A DNA stretch of 64,000 nt from Sabethes cyaneus (lineage: Eukaryota > Arthropoda > Insecta > Diptera > Culicidae): the NCBI RefSeq assembly GCF_943734655.1, contig NC_071353.1, forward strand, positions 81,064,409-81,128,408. Direction: 5' to 3'. Below the pieces are notes generated by a model. That model worked only from the letters and a program-made list of their open reading frames with translations, did not search any database and had not been told where the DNA came from. Of this stretch, positions 32,938 to 44,818 are shown one piece after another; the first letter of the stretch is position 1, and every line of letters starts with the position of its first letter. Made by a program: the position numbers and the translations under genes.

Positions 32938-33055
32938 CATTGTATCGATACCGATATCGATGCCGCTGGTATCGATACTTGCCGCCCGATATTTTAACGG
33001 GATCGATACTTTTACAAAAATTGTATCGATATTCGAATATCGATGCTTTTCGCAG
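32938..33055. promoter_or_regulatory. Subterminal ATCGATA motif cluster, right end
   Basis: Six or so ATCGAT motifs, of which three are the full palindrome TATCGATA (TGTATCGATACC, GGTATCGATACT, TGTATCGATATT). They sit directly inside the right inverted repeat. Confidence 0.6.
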
Positions 33056-33078
33056 TATCGCCCAATGCTACTTTAGAT

Positions 33079-33405
33079 TCTCTGTGCCTCAGTGGAATAA
33101 GTCCACCGAGATCAACAAGCACATCGTATTGTCCGATTTTGTACGCCTCTTCGATCCACTCGGATTAGTAGGGCCTGTCGTAGTCCAAGCTAAGATTTTT
33201 CTCCAGGACCTCTGGAAGCAAAGATGCTCCTGGATTGAACCTCTCAGCGATGAGCTTGAGCCCTGGTGGCTAGAATTTCGTCGCAACTTAGCTGGACTTT
33301 CTACTCTTAAAGTCCCTCGTTGGCTCGCATTTGATAACAACACCATCGCAGCCGAAATTCATGGGTCTTGAGATGCTTCCGAAAAAGCATACGGAGCATG
33401 CGTGT
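33079..33405 (+). pseudogene. BEL/Pao RT-RNase H segment between two insertions
   Basis: It reads FVRLFDPLGLVGPVVVQAK, PWWLEFRRNLAGLSTLKVPRW and, after an in-frame TGA at 33369, DASEKAYGACVYL, the start of RNase H. It joins in frame to 30717 on one side and to 47677 on the other when insertions and one TSD copy each are left out. The TGA replaces a serine codon expected in the SDAS motif. Confidence 0.85.
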
Positions 33406-34264
33406 ATCTCCGATAGCATTGGGCGATACTGCGAAAAGCATCGATATTCGAATATCGATACAATTTTTGTAAAAGTATCGATCCCGTTAAAATATCGGGC
33501 GGCAAGTATCGATACCAGCGGCATCGATATCGGTATCGATACAATGACAGGGTGCAACGAAAACCACACTTTTGTTTATTATTTAGCTTAATTTTTTAGA
33601 AAATTATATGCGTGTGCTTTTACTACTGTTGATTCTCTTTCGTTCTCATTCGAAATCTCGTTAGGAACGAAATAATAGCTGATGTCGGACTGGTCAGGCC
33701 TGCGGTTTTAAGCTCTTTTGACCGGAAACTGCAACGAATTGCTCAGGATTACTACAAAATTTATTAAAATATCTAGTGGAATGATGGAAATGAAAAATAA
33801 ATTTTAAAAATCGGACAAAAAGTACAAATCCGTTTTCTTAAGTCGGTAAACCGACTTTTTGCCAGATTGATCGGTCACCGGCTTTGCAAGTGAAAAACCG
33901 GTCGGGCCAACCAGAAATCGACCACTCAGCCAAGCGCTAGCAAATGCTTTTATATTTTGCGTACGGTTTATGCTCCTTGATCGAAATGACTTACGAAGGG
34001 AAAAGTAGACCTGACTTAGCTAGAATGCGTCGTTGAATCTGCTTACTCGTATGATTGACGGCGGTTGCCAGAGATCCCTAATTTATGAATTCATCAACCC
34101 CTTCCAGTTCATCTCCGTCAAAAGTCATTTCATGCACTCAGGGTTTCTTCACTTAACAACGCAGTTGCGGCTTCATTGACGGTCTAGCGTATCCAACCAC
34201 ATCCATCTTCGAGTGCCAAGACAGCTACCTCCATTGAGGAAAGCAGAGCTTCACTCTACATTGA

Positions 34265-34905
34265 TCGCATTTGAAATTAATTTTAAAATCGGAGCTGGAA
34301 TTGCACTTGAAATTTTACTTAAAATTGAACCTGAAATTAAACTTGATATTGAACTTGAAATCGGAACTGAAATTTAACTTAGAATCGAGCATGGCATTAT
34401 GCTTAAAATTGAACTTCAAATTGATATTGATGATCAAATGATATTGGACTTCAGTTTGAATCAATTTCAACTTGAATCTTTACTTTAAATTGAGCTGGAA
34501 GTAAGACTTTAAATTTAACTTAAAATTAAACTTGAAGTGGAACTTGAATTTGGACTTCACACTTAAAATTGGTCGCGAAGTTAAACTCAAGTTTGGACCA
34601 ATTCAGACTAGAATATAAATTGGACTTGAAATTACACATGAAATAGGACTTATAATGAGACATGAAATTGAACTTGAAATAGGACATAATAAAGAACTTA
34701 AAATTTTACTAGTAACTAATAGTGAATTGGATGTAAAATTTGACTAGAAATTATACTTACAACTTTGCCAGAAATTGGAGTTAAATCGGACTTATAATTG
34801 GACTTGAAATAGGATTTGAAATTTAATTTGATTGTTTTACATCACCCAAGAAATCCGACTTTAAATTAAATTTCAAATTGAAATTGAAGTTTTACTTAAA
34901 ATTTT
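34265..34905. repeat. Degenerate minisatellite, element 2 copy
   Basis: Reverse complement of 31570-32215, seen here as TTGAAATTGAACTTG-like runs. No coding capacity. Confidence 0.75.
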
Positions 34906-35005
34906 ATTTAAGACTGAAACTAGGAATGCATCTATTTTTGCAGAGTTTATTTATCGAAAAAAAAATATCTGCCGCATTAATTAGGTACACCTCTTATTTT
35001 AATTT

Positions 35006-35443
35006 CTACGAGTTCGAGGTGGTCGGATAACATCTGCAGCAGAGAAATACGCAGAAGTATTCTTGCCGGAAGTCGTGCTTACTACGGATTCTACAAGACT
35101 CTAAAATCTGGCAAGCTTCCTCCCTGTACCAAATGTACCATGTACAAAGCGCAAATAAGACCGATAGTCTACGGGCACGAAACGTGGACAATGCTCGACG
35201 GAGACTGGTCACTTTTGGACGTCGTGTGCTTAGGATCATCTTTGGTGGTGTATGTGAGTACGGTCTATGAAGGAAAAACATGAACCACAAGCTGGCGCAG
35301 CTTTTCGGCCAACCCAGTATTCAGAAAGTTGCTGAGGCTGGAAGAGTACAATGGTCGGGACATGTTGTGAAAATGCCAGAAAACAATCCCGTAAAAATGA
35401 TGTTTGCCTCGAATTCGGTTGGTACCAGGCGCAGAGGTACGCA
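35006..35443 (+). pseudogene. Captured LINE fragment in element 2, first part
   Basis: Plus-strand counterpart of 31030-31480. The frame from 35280 includes HKLAQLFGQPSIQKVAEAG, RVQWSGHVVKMPENN and GTRRRGTQ, the conserved post-RT segment of a LINE. The errantivirus LTR starts immediately after; the fragment resumes at 47354 with WKVWDIREIGGGQPW. Confidence 0.7.
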
Positions 35444-35717
35444 AGTTAGCATCGGAGCCACCCGGACGGCGACGGTTGGAATTGCTGACCACCACGTTAG
35501 CAACGAAGCGGCCAGAACGAGGGCATCGAAACATGCTGACATCGATATCGGAGCGGATGGCAACCATCGATGGAACGTAGCAGCTTTCGAGGTGCAGCGT
35601 TTGCATTATGAACTGTAGTTAAGCTCAATTGTTGAATAAAGTTCAGTTCGTTTTAGGCTAGCGAGTAGTTAAGTTGTATTTTTTTAAAAAGGTAATCACG
35701 TCCGTGATTTTCTAACT
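35444..35717 (+). repeat. Errantivirus 5' LTR
   Basis: 274 bp. By eye it is identical to the 3' LTR. It contains AATAAA (about 35636). A TGG overlapping the LTR end (AACTGGAGGCTCCGG) marks the likely tRNA primer-binding site; the tRNA is not identified. Confidence 0.92.
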
Positions 35718-36278
35718 GGAGGCTCCGGCGAGATCCTCCTGGACGGGAAGAGTATACGTGATAGTGCAGTGTAGAAGTCTTCAATAATCAGTGCAATTAA
35801 ACTCTTAAGTGAAAATAATTTTTGTGGGGTTCAAAGAGCCCGATTGTACTTAGTTTTTGGTTCAAAGAGCCAAACACTGCATACCACAAAGCGATCTACA
35901 AGACACCGAGGACCTGATCCCGATCGGCACCATTGGCCCGAAGTAACCACGGTAAAACGGACTACCCATAAGTGCCTGCTTGAAGATCCCCCGTTCCTGA
36001 GGACTGCCACCAAAAGTCCAACTCGGTGATGTTGGCCAAACCCAGGACTTGGTCCTTTATGTAAGTAACCTTTTTATAGTTATTCTGTTAAATTTTTATT
36101 TGATTCAAGTGTTAGTGATTTTTCCGTGAATAAGTGTTAATTAGACATAGATAGTGGAAATTGTGATTTGGCTGCAAAGGAAAAGTTTTCCCTCAATCTT
36201 TAGTGGTATTTCTAAATTAGTGCTTTCAAAATTTTTCGGAAGAAGAGAAGAGTAGACCTCTACTTCCAGCACATCATC

Positions 36279-37511
36279 ATGCCAAATCCAACACCAGCAG
36301 ACTCACCTGCCGTTAGTCCCCTAACGATGCAGCAATTCATTGAATTGGGTCGGTTACCAGATTTCATAAGAGATGTGCAACCGTTCGATGGCAAGTCAAC
36401 CGAACTGGTGACCTGGTTGACTGACATCGAGGGCATTTTTAGTATGTACCGGGAAGCCGGAGCTACTGCCCCTCAGATTGAGTTGATTGAACGATCTGTT
36501 CGCAGAAAAATAAGAGGCGAGGCCGCAGACGTCTTAAATTCAAATAATATTCAATACGAATGGGCCGACATTAAAAAGACGCTTATTCTCTACTTAAGGG
36601 ATAAGCGAGATCTCAAAACATTAGATTTTGAGTTAACGTCTATAAGAAAATCCGGGAGCGAAAGCCTCGGAAGTTATTATTCAAGAGTTAACGAGCTTTT
36701 ATCCTCAATCATCGCTCAGATTCAGACAGAAGAAAAGTATTTCCTCCACATAGATTCTCACATTGACTTTTTTAGAGAAAAGGCAGTAGATGCATTCATC
36801 AGAGGTCTGGAAAAGCCTTTGTGCCAACTTCTGAAAACTTCTAATCCAAAAACTTTGAACCAAGCATACCAATTCTGCTTGGACTATTATAATATGGATA
36901 CCAGATCAGCTCCATATCGAAACGAACACCCCATAAATATCCCAAAACCAAGAGAGCTTGATATCTCTAAAATTGCCCCTAGACTACCCCCCAGAAGATT
37001 ACCGCCTATTCCTGCTCCTAGAAACTTCCAACCCTTCCAAATGTCCCCATTTGAGAGGCAAAATTTTCAACCTTTCCATGAAAACAGGCCAAGACCCCAC
37101 TTCCCATCACATCCTCGAAACCAATTCCAACCACCTCAATTCCAACCACCTCCTAGACCTTATGTTCCAAAACCACTCCCAAGACCCGAGCCTATGGACA
37201 TTGATCAGAGCATCCGGAGTCGATATATTAATTACGGCAATAGACCTCCTGTAGATAATAAAAGACCGCACCCACCTTCCAACCATATGCATAATTTCAA
37301 ACGAGTGGCGCACCCAGTTGAGTACACAGACGACCAATACTATTCAGATTATGAACCCGAATATAATGATTATTACGATCAAAATGGACTGCAAGAGGAA
37401 CAAATTTCAAGTGATTCTCAATATTACGAAGAAGCCCCAGCTGAACAAGACAACGAACCCCAACCATCAACATCCCAAACTAATTTTTTAGAATGGAAGC
37501 CGAGTTGGTAA
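36279..37511 (+). CDS. Errantivirus Gag
   Basis: 410 residues, intact. The N-terminal two thirds is a helical capsid-like region (FIRDVQPFDGKSTELVTWL near residue 30; RDKRDLKTLDFELTSIRK near 110). The C-terminal part is proline-, arginine- and glutamine-rich with no CCHC knuckle, as in several errantiviruses, then an acidic tyrosine-rich tail. It would assemble the particle. Pol begins in the -1 frame, overlapping the last 19 bases. The leader from 35718 to 36278 is non-coding. Confidence 0.88.
   Translation: MPNPTPADSPAVSPLTMQQFIELGRLPDFIRDVQPFDGKSTELVTWLTDIEGIFSMYREAGATAPQIELIERSVRRKIRGEAADVLNSNNIQYEWADIKKTLILYLRDKRDLKTLDFELTSIRKSGSESLGSYYSRVNELLSSIIAQIQTEEKYFLHIDSHIDFFREKAVDAFIRGLEKPLCQLLKTSNPKTLNQAYQFCLDYYNMDTRSAPYRNEHPINIPKPRELDISKIAPRLPPRRLPPIPAPRNFQPFQMSPFERQNFQPFHENRPRPHFPSHPRNQFQPPQFQPPPRPYVPKPLPRPEPMDIDQSIRSRYINYGNRPPVDNKRPHPPSNHMHNFKRVAHPVEYTDDQYYSDYEPEYNDYYDQNGLQEEQISSDSQYYEEAPAEQDNEPQPSTSQTNFLEWKPSW
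37484..37490 (+). promoter_or_regulatory. -1 frameshift slippery heptamer T TTT TTA
   Basis: In the gag frame the bases divide as T-TTT-TTA, which fits the X XXY YYZ rule for -1 ribosomal slippage. It lies 21 bases before the gag stop, inside the short gag/pol overlap, and shifts exactly into the pol frame (a TAA in the pol frame lies just upstream). It would set the Gag to Gag-Pol ratio. Confidence 0.8.
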
Positions 37512-40063
37512 AACCAACTCTTCCATACATTAATTTAAAGACAAATATTGGCGAATTTCCTTTTCTAATAGATACAGGGGCAAATATCAATATAATCGAG
37601 CCAAAATTGGCCTATCAGTACAAAAGTTCTAAACCATATGATTTTAGGGCAAACAACATTTCTAGTGCAAATGGAACTTTCAAAGCCACATCGGCAATCG
37701 ACATTGTTTTTTTTTACCCGAAAATAAACTATTCTGCCCAATTCCTACTTCACAAGTTTCACCCATTTTTTAAAGGTATTATTGGAACAGGGATTTTGAA
37801 GGCCTTGAATGCAAGGATCGATCTTGGAAACAGTGTCATACATTTGGAAAAAGGTACCGAAACATTAGATGCTCCACTTTTGCAATATAACTCAGTAAGC
37901 TCAACATCAAATCATTTATTCAGAACTGATCATCTGTCAGCAGATGAAAGCAGTAAACTTTTAGAAATACTTGATGCACATAAAGAAGTTTTTCATCAAC
38001 CAAATTCAAAACTAACATGCGGAACGAACGTTGAATGTTTGATTAATACCACTGATAACATTCCTGTTCATCAGAAGGTGTACCCATACCCTGCAGCCTA
38101 TGCAGAGGAAGTTAAAAAACAAGTTGATAAATTATTGGCCGACGGTATAATTAGACCGTCTCGGTCTGCTTGGACTTCACCAGTATGGATCGTGCCCAAA
38201 AAGGCAGATGCTTCCGGTGAAAAGAAGTTTAGAATGGTTATCGACTACAGGAAATTGAATGAAAAGACAATTTCTGATCGTTATCCAATGCCTGAGATTG
38301 GTTATGTGATTGATCAGTTGAAAGGGCATAAATATTTTTCAACATTGGACCTCGCATCGGGCTTCCATCAAATTAAAATGAAAGATTCCGACATCGAAAA
38401 GACGGCATTCTCAATTAATAATGGCAAGTATGAATTTACTAGAATGCCATTTGGCTTGAAGAATGCGCCCGCAACATTTCAAAGGGCAATCGACGATGTT
38501 TTAAGAGAACATATTGGGAAAATATGCTATGTATACATCGACGATGTAATAGTTTTCGGAAGAACAGTGGAAGAACATTTGAAAAACCTTGCCGTCATTT
38601 GCAAAGCTTTAAATGACGCAAGATTAAAAATTCAATTAGATAAATCGGAATTCCTTCATCAAGATGTCGAATTCCTTGGCTATATTTTAAGTTCGGAAGG
38701 TATTAAGCCGAATCAGAAAAAAATTGAAGCCATCAATATTTATCCAGAACCCAAAAACCTAAGAGAACTTCGTGGATTTTTAGGAATGATGGGTTACTAT
38801 CGACGATTTGTCAAGGACTTTGCAAAAATTGCAAAACCCTTGACAAACCTTTTAAGAGGGGAGAGTAAGCCCTTATCTAACAAGAAAATTTCACTAAATG
38901 ATAAAGAAAAGCAATGTTTTCAAAAAATGAAAAGCTTGCTTTCTTCTTCTGACATTCTTATCTATCCAGACTTCAATAAACCCTTCATCCTGACGACCGA
39001 TGCATCTGATTTTGCAATCGGTGCAGTTTTATCCCAAGGTGAAATGGGAAAAGATAAACCCATACACTTTGCCTCCCGGACATTATCCAAAACGGAAGAA
39101 AATTGTTCAGTTCCAGAAAAAGAAATGTTAGCTATTTTCTGGGCACTTCAAACTTTTAGAAATTATCTTTATGGTGCAAAATTTAAGATTCTAACAGATC
39201 ACCAGCCCCTCACCTTCGCGCTGTCACCAAAGAATACAAATGCAAAGCTTAAGCGATGGAAGGCTTATCTAGAAGAGCATGATTATGAGATCATTTATAA
39301 GCCTGGTAAAACGAATGTAGTCGCCGACGCTTTAAGTAGAATTGTGTGTTCCATGACGGTAACTCAACATTCTGCTGATAATAGCGATGATTTTTACATT
39401 ATATCTACTGAAGCCCCGCTCAACTCTTTTAAGCATCAAGTTATACTGAAGAAAGGTCCAGATAAAGTAACCGTTACTCACCCATTCCCAACTTATACTA
39501 GAGTAGACATTTCATTAGCTGATATTAACGAAAATTCCATTTTGCAGGTTTTCAAAAATCATTTCAACCTATCAAAAATAAACGGATTATTAACAGATGA
39601 ACCCTTGATGGGTCAGTTACAAGAAATTTATAAAAAACATTTTGGAGATAAAAGATCGTTAAAAGTCCGTTTTTGTCAAAAGTTGCTTCAGGATGTTCAA
39701 CAAGAAGATGACCAGTGGAACGTCATCCGACAGGAACACTATCGAGCACATCGGGGTGCTGAAGAAAACAAATTACAGCTTTTGAGGAAGTTTTACTTTC
39801 CAAAACTCTCTCAAAAGTTGAAAGATTTTGTGACCAACTGTCAGATCTGTAATGAAAATAAGTATGATCGTAGACCTATAAAATATCCACTCCAAGAAAC
39901 CCCCATTCCAACTGCTCCCTTCAAAATCGCCCATATAGACATCCTATTCCTTGAAAACGGCCATTTCCTGACCTATGTCGACAAGTTTTCCAAATTTGCA
40001 CAGATTAAACCCGTTGATTCAAGAGCCGCCGTTGACATAGTCCCAGCCGTAAAAGAAATCGTG
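37493..40063 (+). pseudogene. Errantivirus Pol, N-terminal 860 residues
   Basis: Protease near residue 24-36 (FLIDTGANINII), reverse transcriptase with FRMVIDYRKLN and the YVYIDDVIVF box near 346, RNase H from about 500 (LTTDASDFAIGAVLSQ), then the integrase HHCC domain near 747-787 (HYRAHRG to CQICNENK) and the first core aspartate near 815 (HIDILFLENG). The frame runs into the poly(T) end of the inserted LINE at 40064, so the final phenylalanines are not part of the protein. The rest of integrase is at 44872-45520. Confidence 0.9.
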
Positions 40064-40216
40064 TTTTTTTTTTTTTTTTTTTAATAAATATATATTTACA
40101 ATAATAGTTCGTATTTACAGAAGCATATCTATGTCTATATCTTTCCTGTCTATTACAAATTACTAAAGAACGACTAAACTTTGCTCAGCAGTTGACAATA
40201 GTTAACAAAATAAATT

Positions 40217-43200
40217 TTAGCAAATATTTAAATTGTTCCCGAATATGTTCTTAAACATTTTCCGATGATTCCACCTCAGTTCTCTCAATTCTTTCTTAAA
40301 AACGTATAGGCCCGAGTCTGTTTCTCCCACATTGAAAGCTATCACTCTCACAGTCAGCCACAATGCAGCTTTTTCTTTTTGCACCTTATCATTAATCTCA
40401 AATAGCAGAATATCCTCTAAATCATCAACATTATAATTGAAACGTGTTCGAACAATTTGGCTACACCAACCCCAAACTTTTTTAGCGTTTGGACAGAGTT
40501 TTAATCTGTGAAGATTGTTATCTACACCACCGCAATTTTTACATCTCTGTATTGTGGAACGAATGTTGTAGGCAGAGAGTTTTTCACCGTTTGGAACTAT
40601 ATCATTCATAAAACAAAATACTTTCGCTCGGTCGCTCATTGGAATGAAATTATAGTTAAGATTTTTCCAGACTATTGTCCAACAAAGGTCAATTTTCGTT
40701 TCGATTTTGGGAGAAAAGTTATTTGCATCAACAAAATAGCTGTAAAGTTGCTTTGTAGATTCCAGCGATGATCTAATTTTAGTTTCTCGTGCTGCATCAA
40801 TCCATTCCCTTGCATTCTTCGTTAACCGTTGTGGTGTTTTCAAATGGAACAAGTATTCTTCATTAGACAAATTTTCATCTGTCTCCGTCTCCGTATATGT
40901 CAAATTTTTTATGAACAAGGCTTTCATTTTTGAATCGGGATCTACTAATCTTAGTCCTCCTTTTGAGTAATCTAGATAAAGTTGTTGCCTATCCACTCTA
41001 AAAATGAAGTTATGCCAAACAAAATTTCCACATGCCATCTTAATTTGAGCAATGTGTCGATTTAACGGGGGGAAAATTTGTGCTACGTACCAAAGTTTGG
41101 ACAATATAAAAATATTGAGGATCCAGCATCTTTCGTACAAATTCAGATTTCTAGCACTATGTTTTTTTAAAGTTATTTTTATGTTAGCTACTATAGAATT
41201 ATAATTAGAATTGACTGTTAGGTACCAACTTCTATGAAATTCCACTCCCAATATTCTCATACAATCCACTTCTTTAATCTTCTGTGGACCTACTTTTGCA
41301 TGATTAAACCGAAGAAACGAAGATTTCGAAAAGTTTATTTTTATTCTTGCGTATTTTGAATAACATTCGAAGATAGTCAAAAGCAAATCAAATTCATTGT
41401 CATTTCGGATAATGACATTGAAATCGTCAGCAAAAACAATCACTTTTATAAATTTATCGTATATCCAGAAACCATTGATACTATCCGAAATATTCCTTAT
41501 AAGAGGCTCTATGTAAAGTACGAATAAAATCATGCTCAAAGGGCACCCCTGTCTAACCGATGTTTTTATATTTACACTGTCAGTAAGAAATCCGTTTATT
41601 TGAATGCGAGAAGTAGCAATGTGATAAAGCCGTTTTAAACAATTAATTAGAGGCAACGGGAAACCAAACTTGTCTAATATTTTCCAAAGATATTCGTGAT
41701 TTACTTTGTCAAACGCTTTATACAAATCAATGCTCACTAAACACGCTTTGAGCTTCTTGTTTTCACATGAACGCGTGAGCACTCTTCTTATATCCTTCAA
41801 ATTATCTATGCATGATTTGTTTCTTAGGCACGCCGTCTGCCCTTTTCCCACTAAATTTAATATACAGTCCATCATCCTCTCCGCAATAATTTTAGTAAAC
41901 AGTTTGTAATCACAATTAAGCATTGATATCGGCCGATAGTCATCGAGCGACAAGCTCTGTGCACCTTATTTTGGTATCAATGTGATAATCCCGTCAGAGA
42001 AACCTTTGGGAAAGGAAAGTGTACCCGAGAGATAGGCATTGTAAATTTCTAAAATATCGTCTTTAACCACGTCAAAATTTTGTATATAAAATTCGTATGT
42101 AAGCCCATCTGGACCAGGAGATTTTTTCTTTGAGCAGGATAGTAGAACCTTTTTCAATTCATCCAACGTAATTGGAGCCATTAACTTTTGTTTATCTCCC
42201 TCACAAAGTTTATTTTTAAGACAATGAATAGGATCATCTTCGTCTCTGTTCTCAAACCCAGTTCCTACTTCTTCATTAAACCGTTCTTTATAGTAAGTGA
42301 AAATTAAATTTTTTAGCAAGGCTGTGTCTGTCACAGTTTCTCCGTTATTCGTAAGTTTAGTTATATTATTTTTTTCACGTTTTTTCATTTGTGCGGATAT
42401 TTGAAAAATATTTATCATCTCTCCCTCTAATAAACTGGTTTCTTTAAAGCTATTCCCAAAGTGCTTTAATCGGTTCGATTCAATTTCTAATAATCTCGTT
42501 TTTATCGATTTAACATTCAAAAGAGTTTCTTCGCCCCTATTTACTTTCAACATATATTCTTTTAACTTGCCGTAGAAATAACTTTTTTCGCAAGCGATGC
42601 TATTCATAAGCTCCCAGCTACAAGATTTGTAGAATTGTTTAGTTTTGACTTTGCCTACTTCACTCCACCACTTGCTTTTATCCCTGCTAAAAATTTCTCT
42701 TGTTTTCCATGTATGGTAATTCTGAGCATACCTCTCCGAAACATTACTATCTTTCAGTACGGTATTGTTAATTTTCCAAAATCCTCTCCCCCGACAATTC
42801 GAGTTTATTACATCTATTTTAATTTTCATTATGATACCACAATGGTCCGAAAACGCAACTGGAATGGTTTGGAAGTCAAGAACATTTTCAATAAAATTTG
42901 AGGGAGCATAAAAACGGTCGAGTCTCGAGGCTGAATTCAATCTATGAAAAGTAAATTGATTCTTTTTCAACTGTAGCGCAATATCTTTCCAACCGAAGGC
43001 TTCTACCACCTGTCGAAGACCGGGGCAAAAGCTTTTGTTTTCTCCAAGCATGTCAAAACCGTTTAGAATACAGTTAAAATCCCCACCTAAAACATTCGTT
43101 GTAACGTTACTTTTCGTGAGATGCACCGTCAAATCGTTTTGGAAAAAATCATTTCTTTCCTTTCTGCGGTTTGAACCGGCAAAGGCGTAGATGTTTATAT

Positions 43201-43486
43201 AGTTAATATTGTTTACCACAACCGAAGATATTCTACCGTTCAAACTCAACAGTGGCTGACTTACTTCGAGTGAATTGCGAGTCAAAATAGCAGTTCCAGA
43301 CTTGGATTCATTTACATTCACGTAAGGAACAAAGGATGGAATAAAAGAAAAGTTCGAATAACACACCTCTTGCAAAAAGAGTACATCAATGTCATTATGG
43401 AAAACGAAATCGCGTAAAAGGCTTTTGTTAACTGTTGTCGTGCTGCTATTCAAGTTTATGCTTGCTATTCGTAGTATGAAATTCAT
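40217..43486 (-). pseudogene. L1-like ORF2: endonuclease and RT, one nonsense codon
   Basis: Endonuclease at the N-terminus (RIASINLNS, LFLQEVCYS, VLGGDFNCIL, RLDRFYAP, SDHCGI within residues 5-240). RT starts with KKKSPGPDGLTYEFY near 449, continues with VSIDLYKAFDKVNHEYLW and VRQGCPLSMILFVLYIEPL, and has the FADD catalytic box near 685. A C-terminal cysteine motif CKNCGGVDNNLHRLKLC is present. The single TAA at 41966-41968 (codon 507), after ITLIPK, splits an otherwise continuous frame of 1,089 codons; no frameshift is needed. Confidence 0.9.
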
Positions 43487-43594
43487 TTGAAATAGTATCT
43501 AATGCTAAATGCTAACTACTAATAAAAAACCTTTCCACATTCGACAAAAATTAAGCAAATGAACTCTGACTAGTTACCTTTCTCATTTTTCAAT

Positions 43595-44818
43595 TTAAAG
43601 ACCTGCATCATCTAGTATCATATCACTCTCGTGTTCCATCTCATTTGTTATCGCGCTTCCTTCACAAAACGTTGTTGGAGTAGTCTCGATTTGTTTAGCC
43701 AACTTGATATGCTTGGCCTTGCTCCTAGTACATCGATCGGTCGCCTCACTAAATCGCTCGCCGCGTGGTACAAGTACCACTGCCCGAGCATTCTCCGCTT
43801 CCGTAGTCGATTGATCAGAATCCGATTTTTCCTCGTTTTGGTCTTTCACATGTTTACGTCCTCTCTTATTCGTTACCGTGATGAAATCTTCCGCTACCGC
43901 CGTTACTTCCCCTCCGCCATCTTGCTCTTGAGCGCAGTGTTGGTTATCAGCAGTGGTTGTATAGGTTCTGTTTGTACTATTGTTTTCTGCATTCGATTCG
44001 GCTTTATTATCTCTTCCAGTATCCATCTCTACACTTTCCTTGGTGCCATTTGACGAGTTAACCTGCACAGAACCACGTGGTCGATTGGGGAGAACCGATC
44101 CAAGGGTGATCATTCCTGCTTCGCTTTGTCGATCGTTTTCCTTAATTACTCGCTGTTTCGTCCACTTTAAATCACCTCTTACCATTTCACTGTATGACGG
44201 TTGATTAGTGGATTGCAACCTTTCATTGACCGATCTTTTGTTAGGACATTCCGCTTTCAAGTGCTCTTTACTTCCGCAAAGAAAACATTTATTTACCAGG
44301 CCCTCATAGAATACTCGCGCACGCACACTTCGGATGTGAAGCGTGGCGGGTATTTCAATTCCTTCCTTGAGCTCGATGTAGATTCCACGTACTGACGTCC
44401 AAATGGGAAAACCCGTTTCCTCACCGTACCTCTCTCGAACCAATCGCGCTACTTTGCCGTACTTGCTCAGAACTGTTGCTATGTCGCGGTCGTCGACCTC
44501 TGGTGGGAGATTGAATAGGCGCACGTATCTAACAATGGCGTTAGCTGCTGAAAGTTTAACTAGAGTACTCGGATATTTGTTATATGCAAAGTCCATTGAT
44601 TCTGGTAATTCTTGCAAGGTGTTTCGCATGTCCTCTTCATTTTTAAACTTGATGATGAAAGATGTTTCATTTCTATCCTTGTACATGGACAAAAGCTTTT
44701 CGCAGCTTAAGTTCATTTTCGATTTCATAAATGTAAATATCTCCATATCCGATGGTTCCGGTACTCCTCGTTCAAAACGCACTCGAAGGGAATTCGCCCT
44801 TAGCTCCGTATCCACCAT
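43595..44818 (-). CDS. L1-like ORF1 RNA-binding protein
   Basis: 407 residues, intact. The N-terminal half has an RRM-like region including RYVRLFNLPPEVDDRDIA near 97-115, then VRGIYIEL and a single CCHC knuckle CFLCGSKEHLKAEC near 178-191. The C-terminal half is low-complexity, polar and charged. The protein would coat LINE RNA. The start at 44818 leaves a 5' leader of about 53 bp. A decayed relative is at 19325-19925. Confidence 0.88.
   Translation of the reverse strand: MVDTELRANSLRVRFERGVPEPSDMEIFTFMKSKMNLSCEKLLSMYKDRNETSFIIKFKNEEDMRNTLQELPESMDFAYNKYPSTLVKLSAANAIVRYVRLFNLPPEVDDRDIATVLSKYGKVARLVRERYGEETGFPIWTSVRGIYIELKEGIEIPATLHIRSVRARVFYEGLVNKCFLCGSKEHLKAECPNKRSVNERLQSTNQPSYSEMVRGDLKWTKQRVIKENDRQSEAGMITLGSVLPNRPRGSVQVNSSNGTKESVEMDTGRDNKAESNAENNSTNRTYTTTADNQHCAQEQDGGGEVTAVAEDFITVTNKRGRKHVKDQNEEKSDSDQSTTEAENARAVVLVPRGERFSEATDRCTRSKAKHIKLAKQIETTPTTFCEGSAITNEMEHESDMILDDAGL

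Larger units (their letters stand above)
30726..33070. mobile_element. hAT-like non-autonomous element 1
   Basis: 2,345 bp with perfect 18-bp terminal inverted repeats TAGCATTGGGCGATACTG and an 8-bp TSD CTTTAGAT (30718-30725 and 33071-33078). The TSD fits the hAT preference (T at position 2, A at 7). The TIR does not fully fit the usual hAT start, so the superfamily is tentative. No transposase is encoded. It contains TATCGATA-rich subterminal regions, a captured LINE fragment and a degenerate AATTTCAAGT-type region. An inverted second copy begins 343 bp away. Confidence 0.85.

Noticed and set aside
32940..33591. Small frames across the hAT-like ends that repeat in both copies
   Set aside because: They result from the inverted TATCGATA-rich termini and have no domain; the matching parts in BEL belong to Pol.
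40064..40084. Phenylalanine run at the end of the errantivirus pol frame
   Set aside because: It is the poly(A) tail of the inserted LINE read on the other strand.
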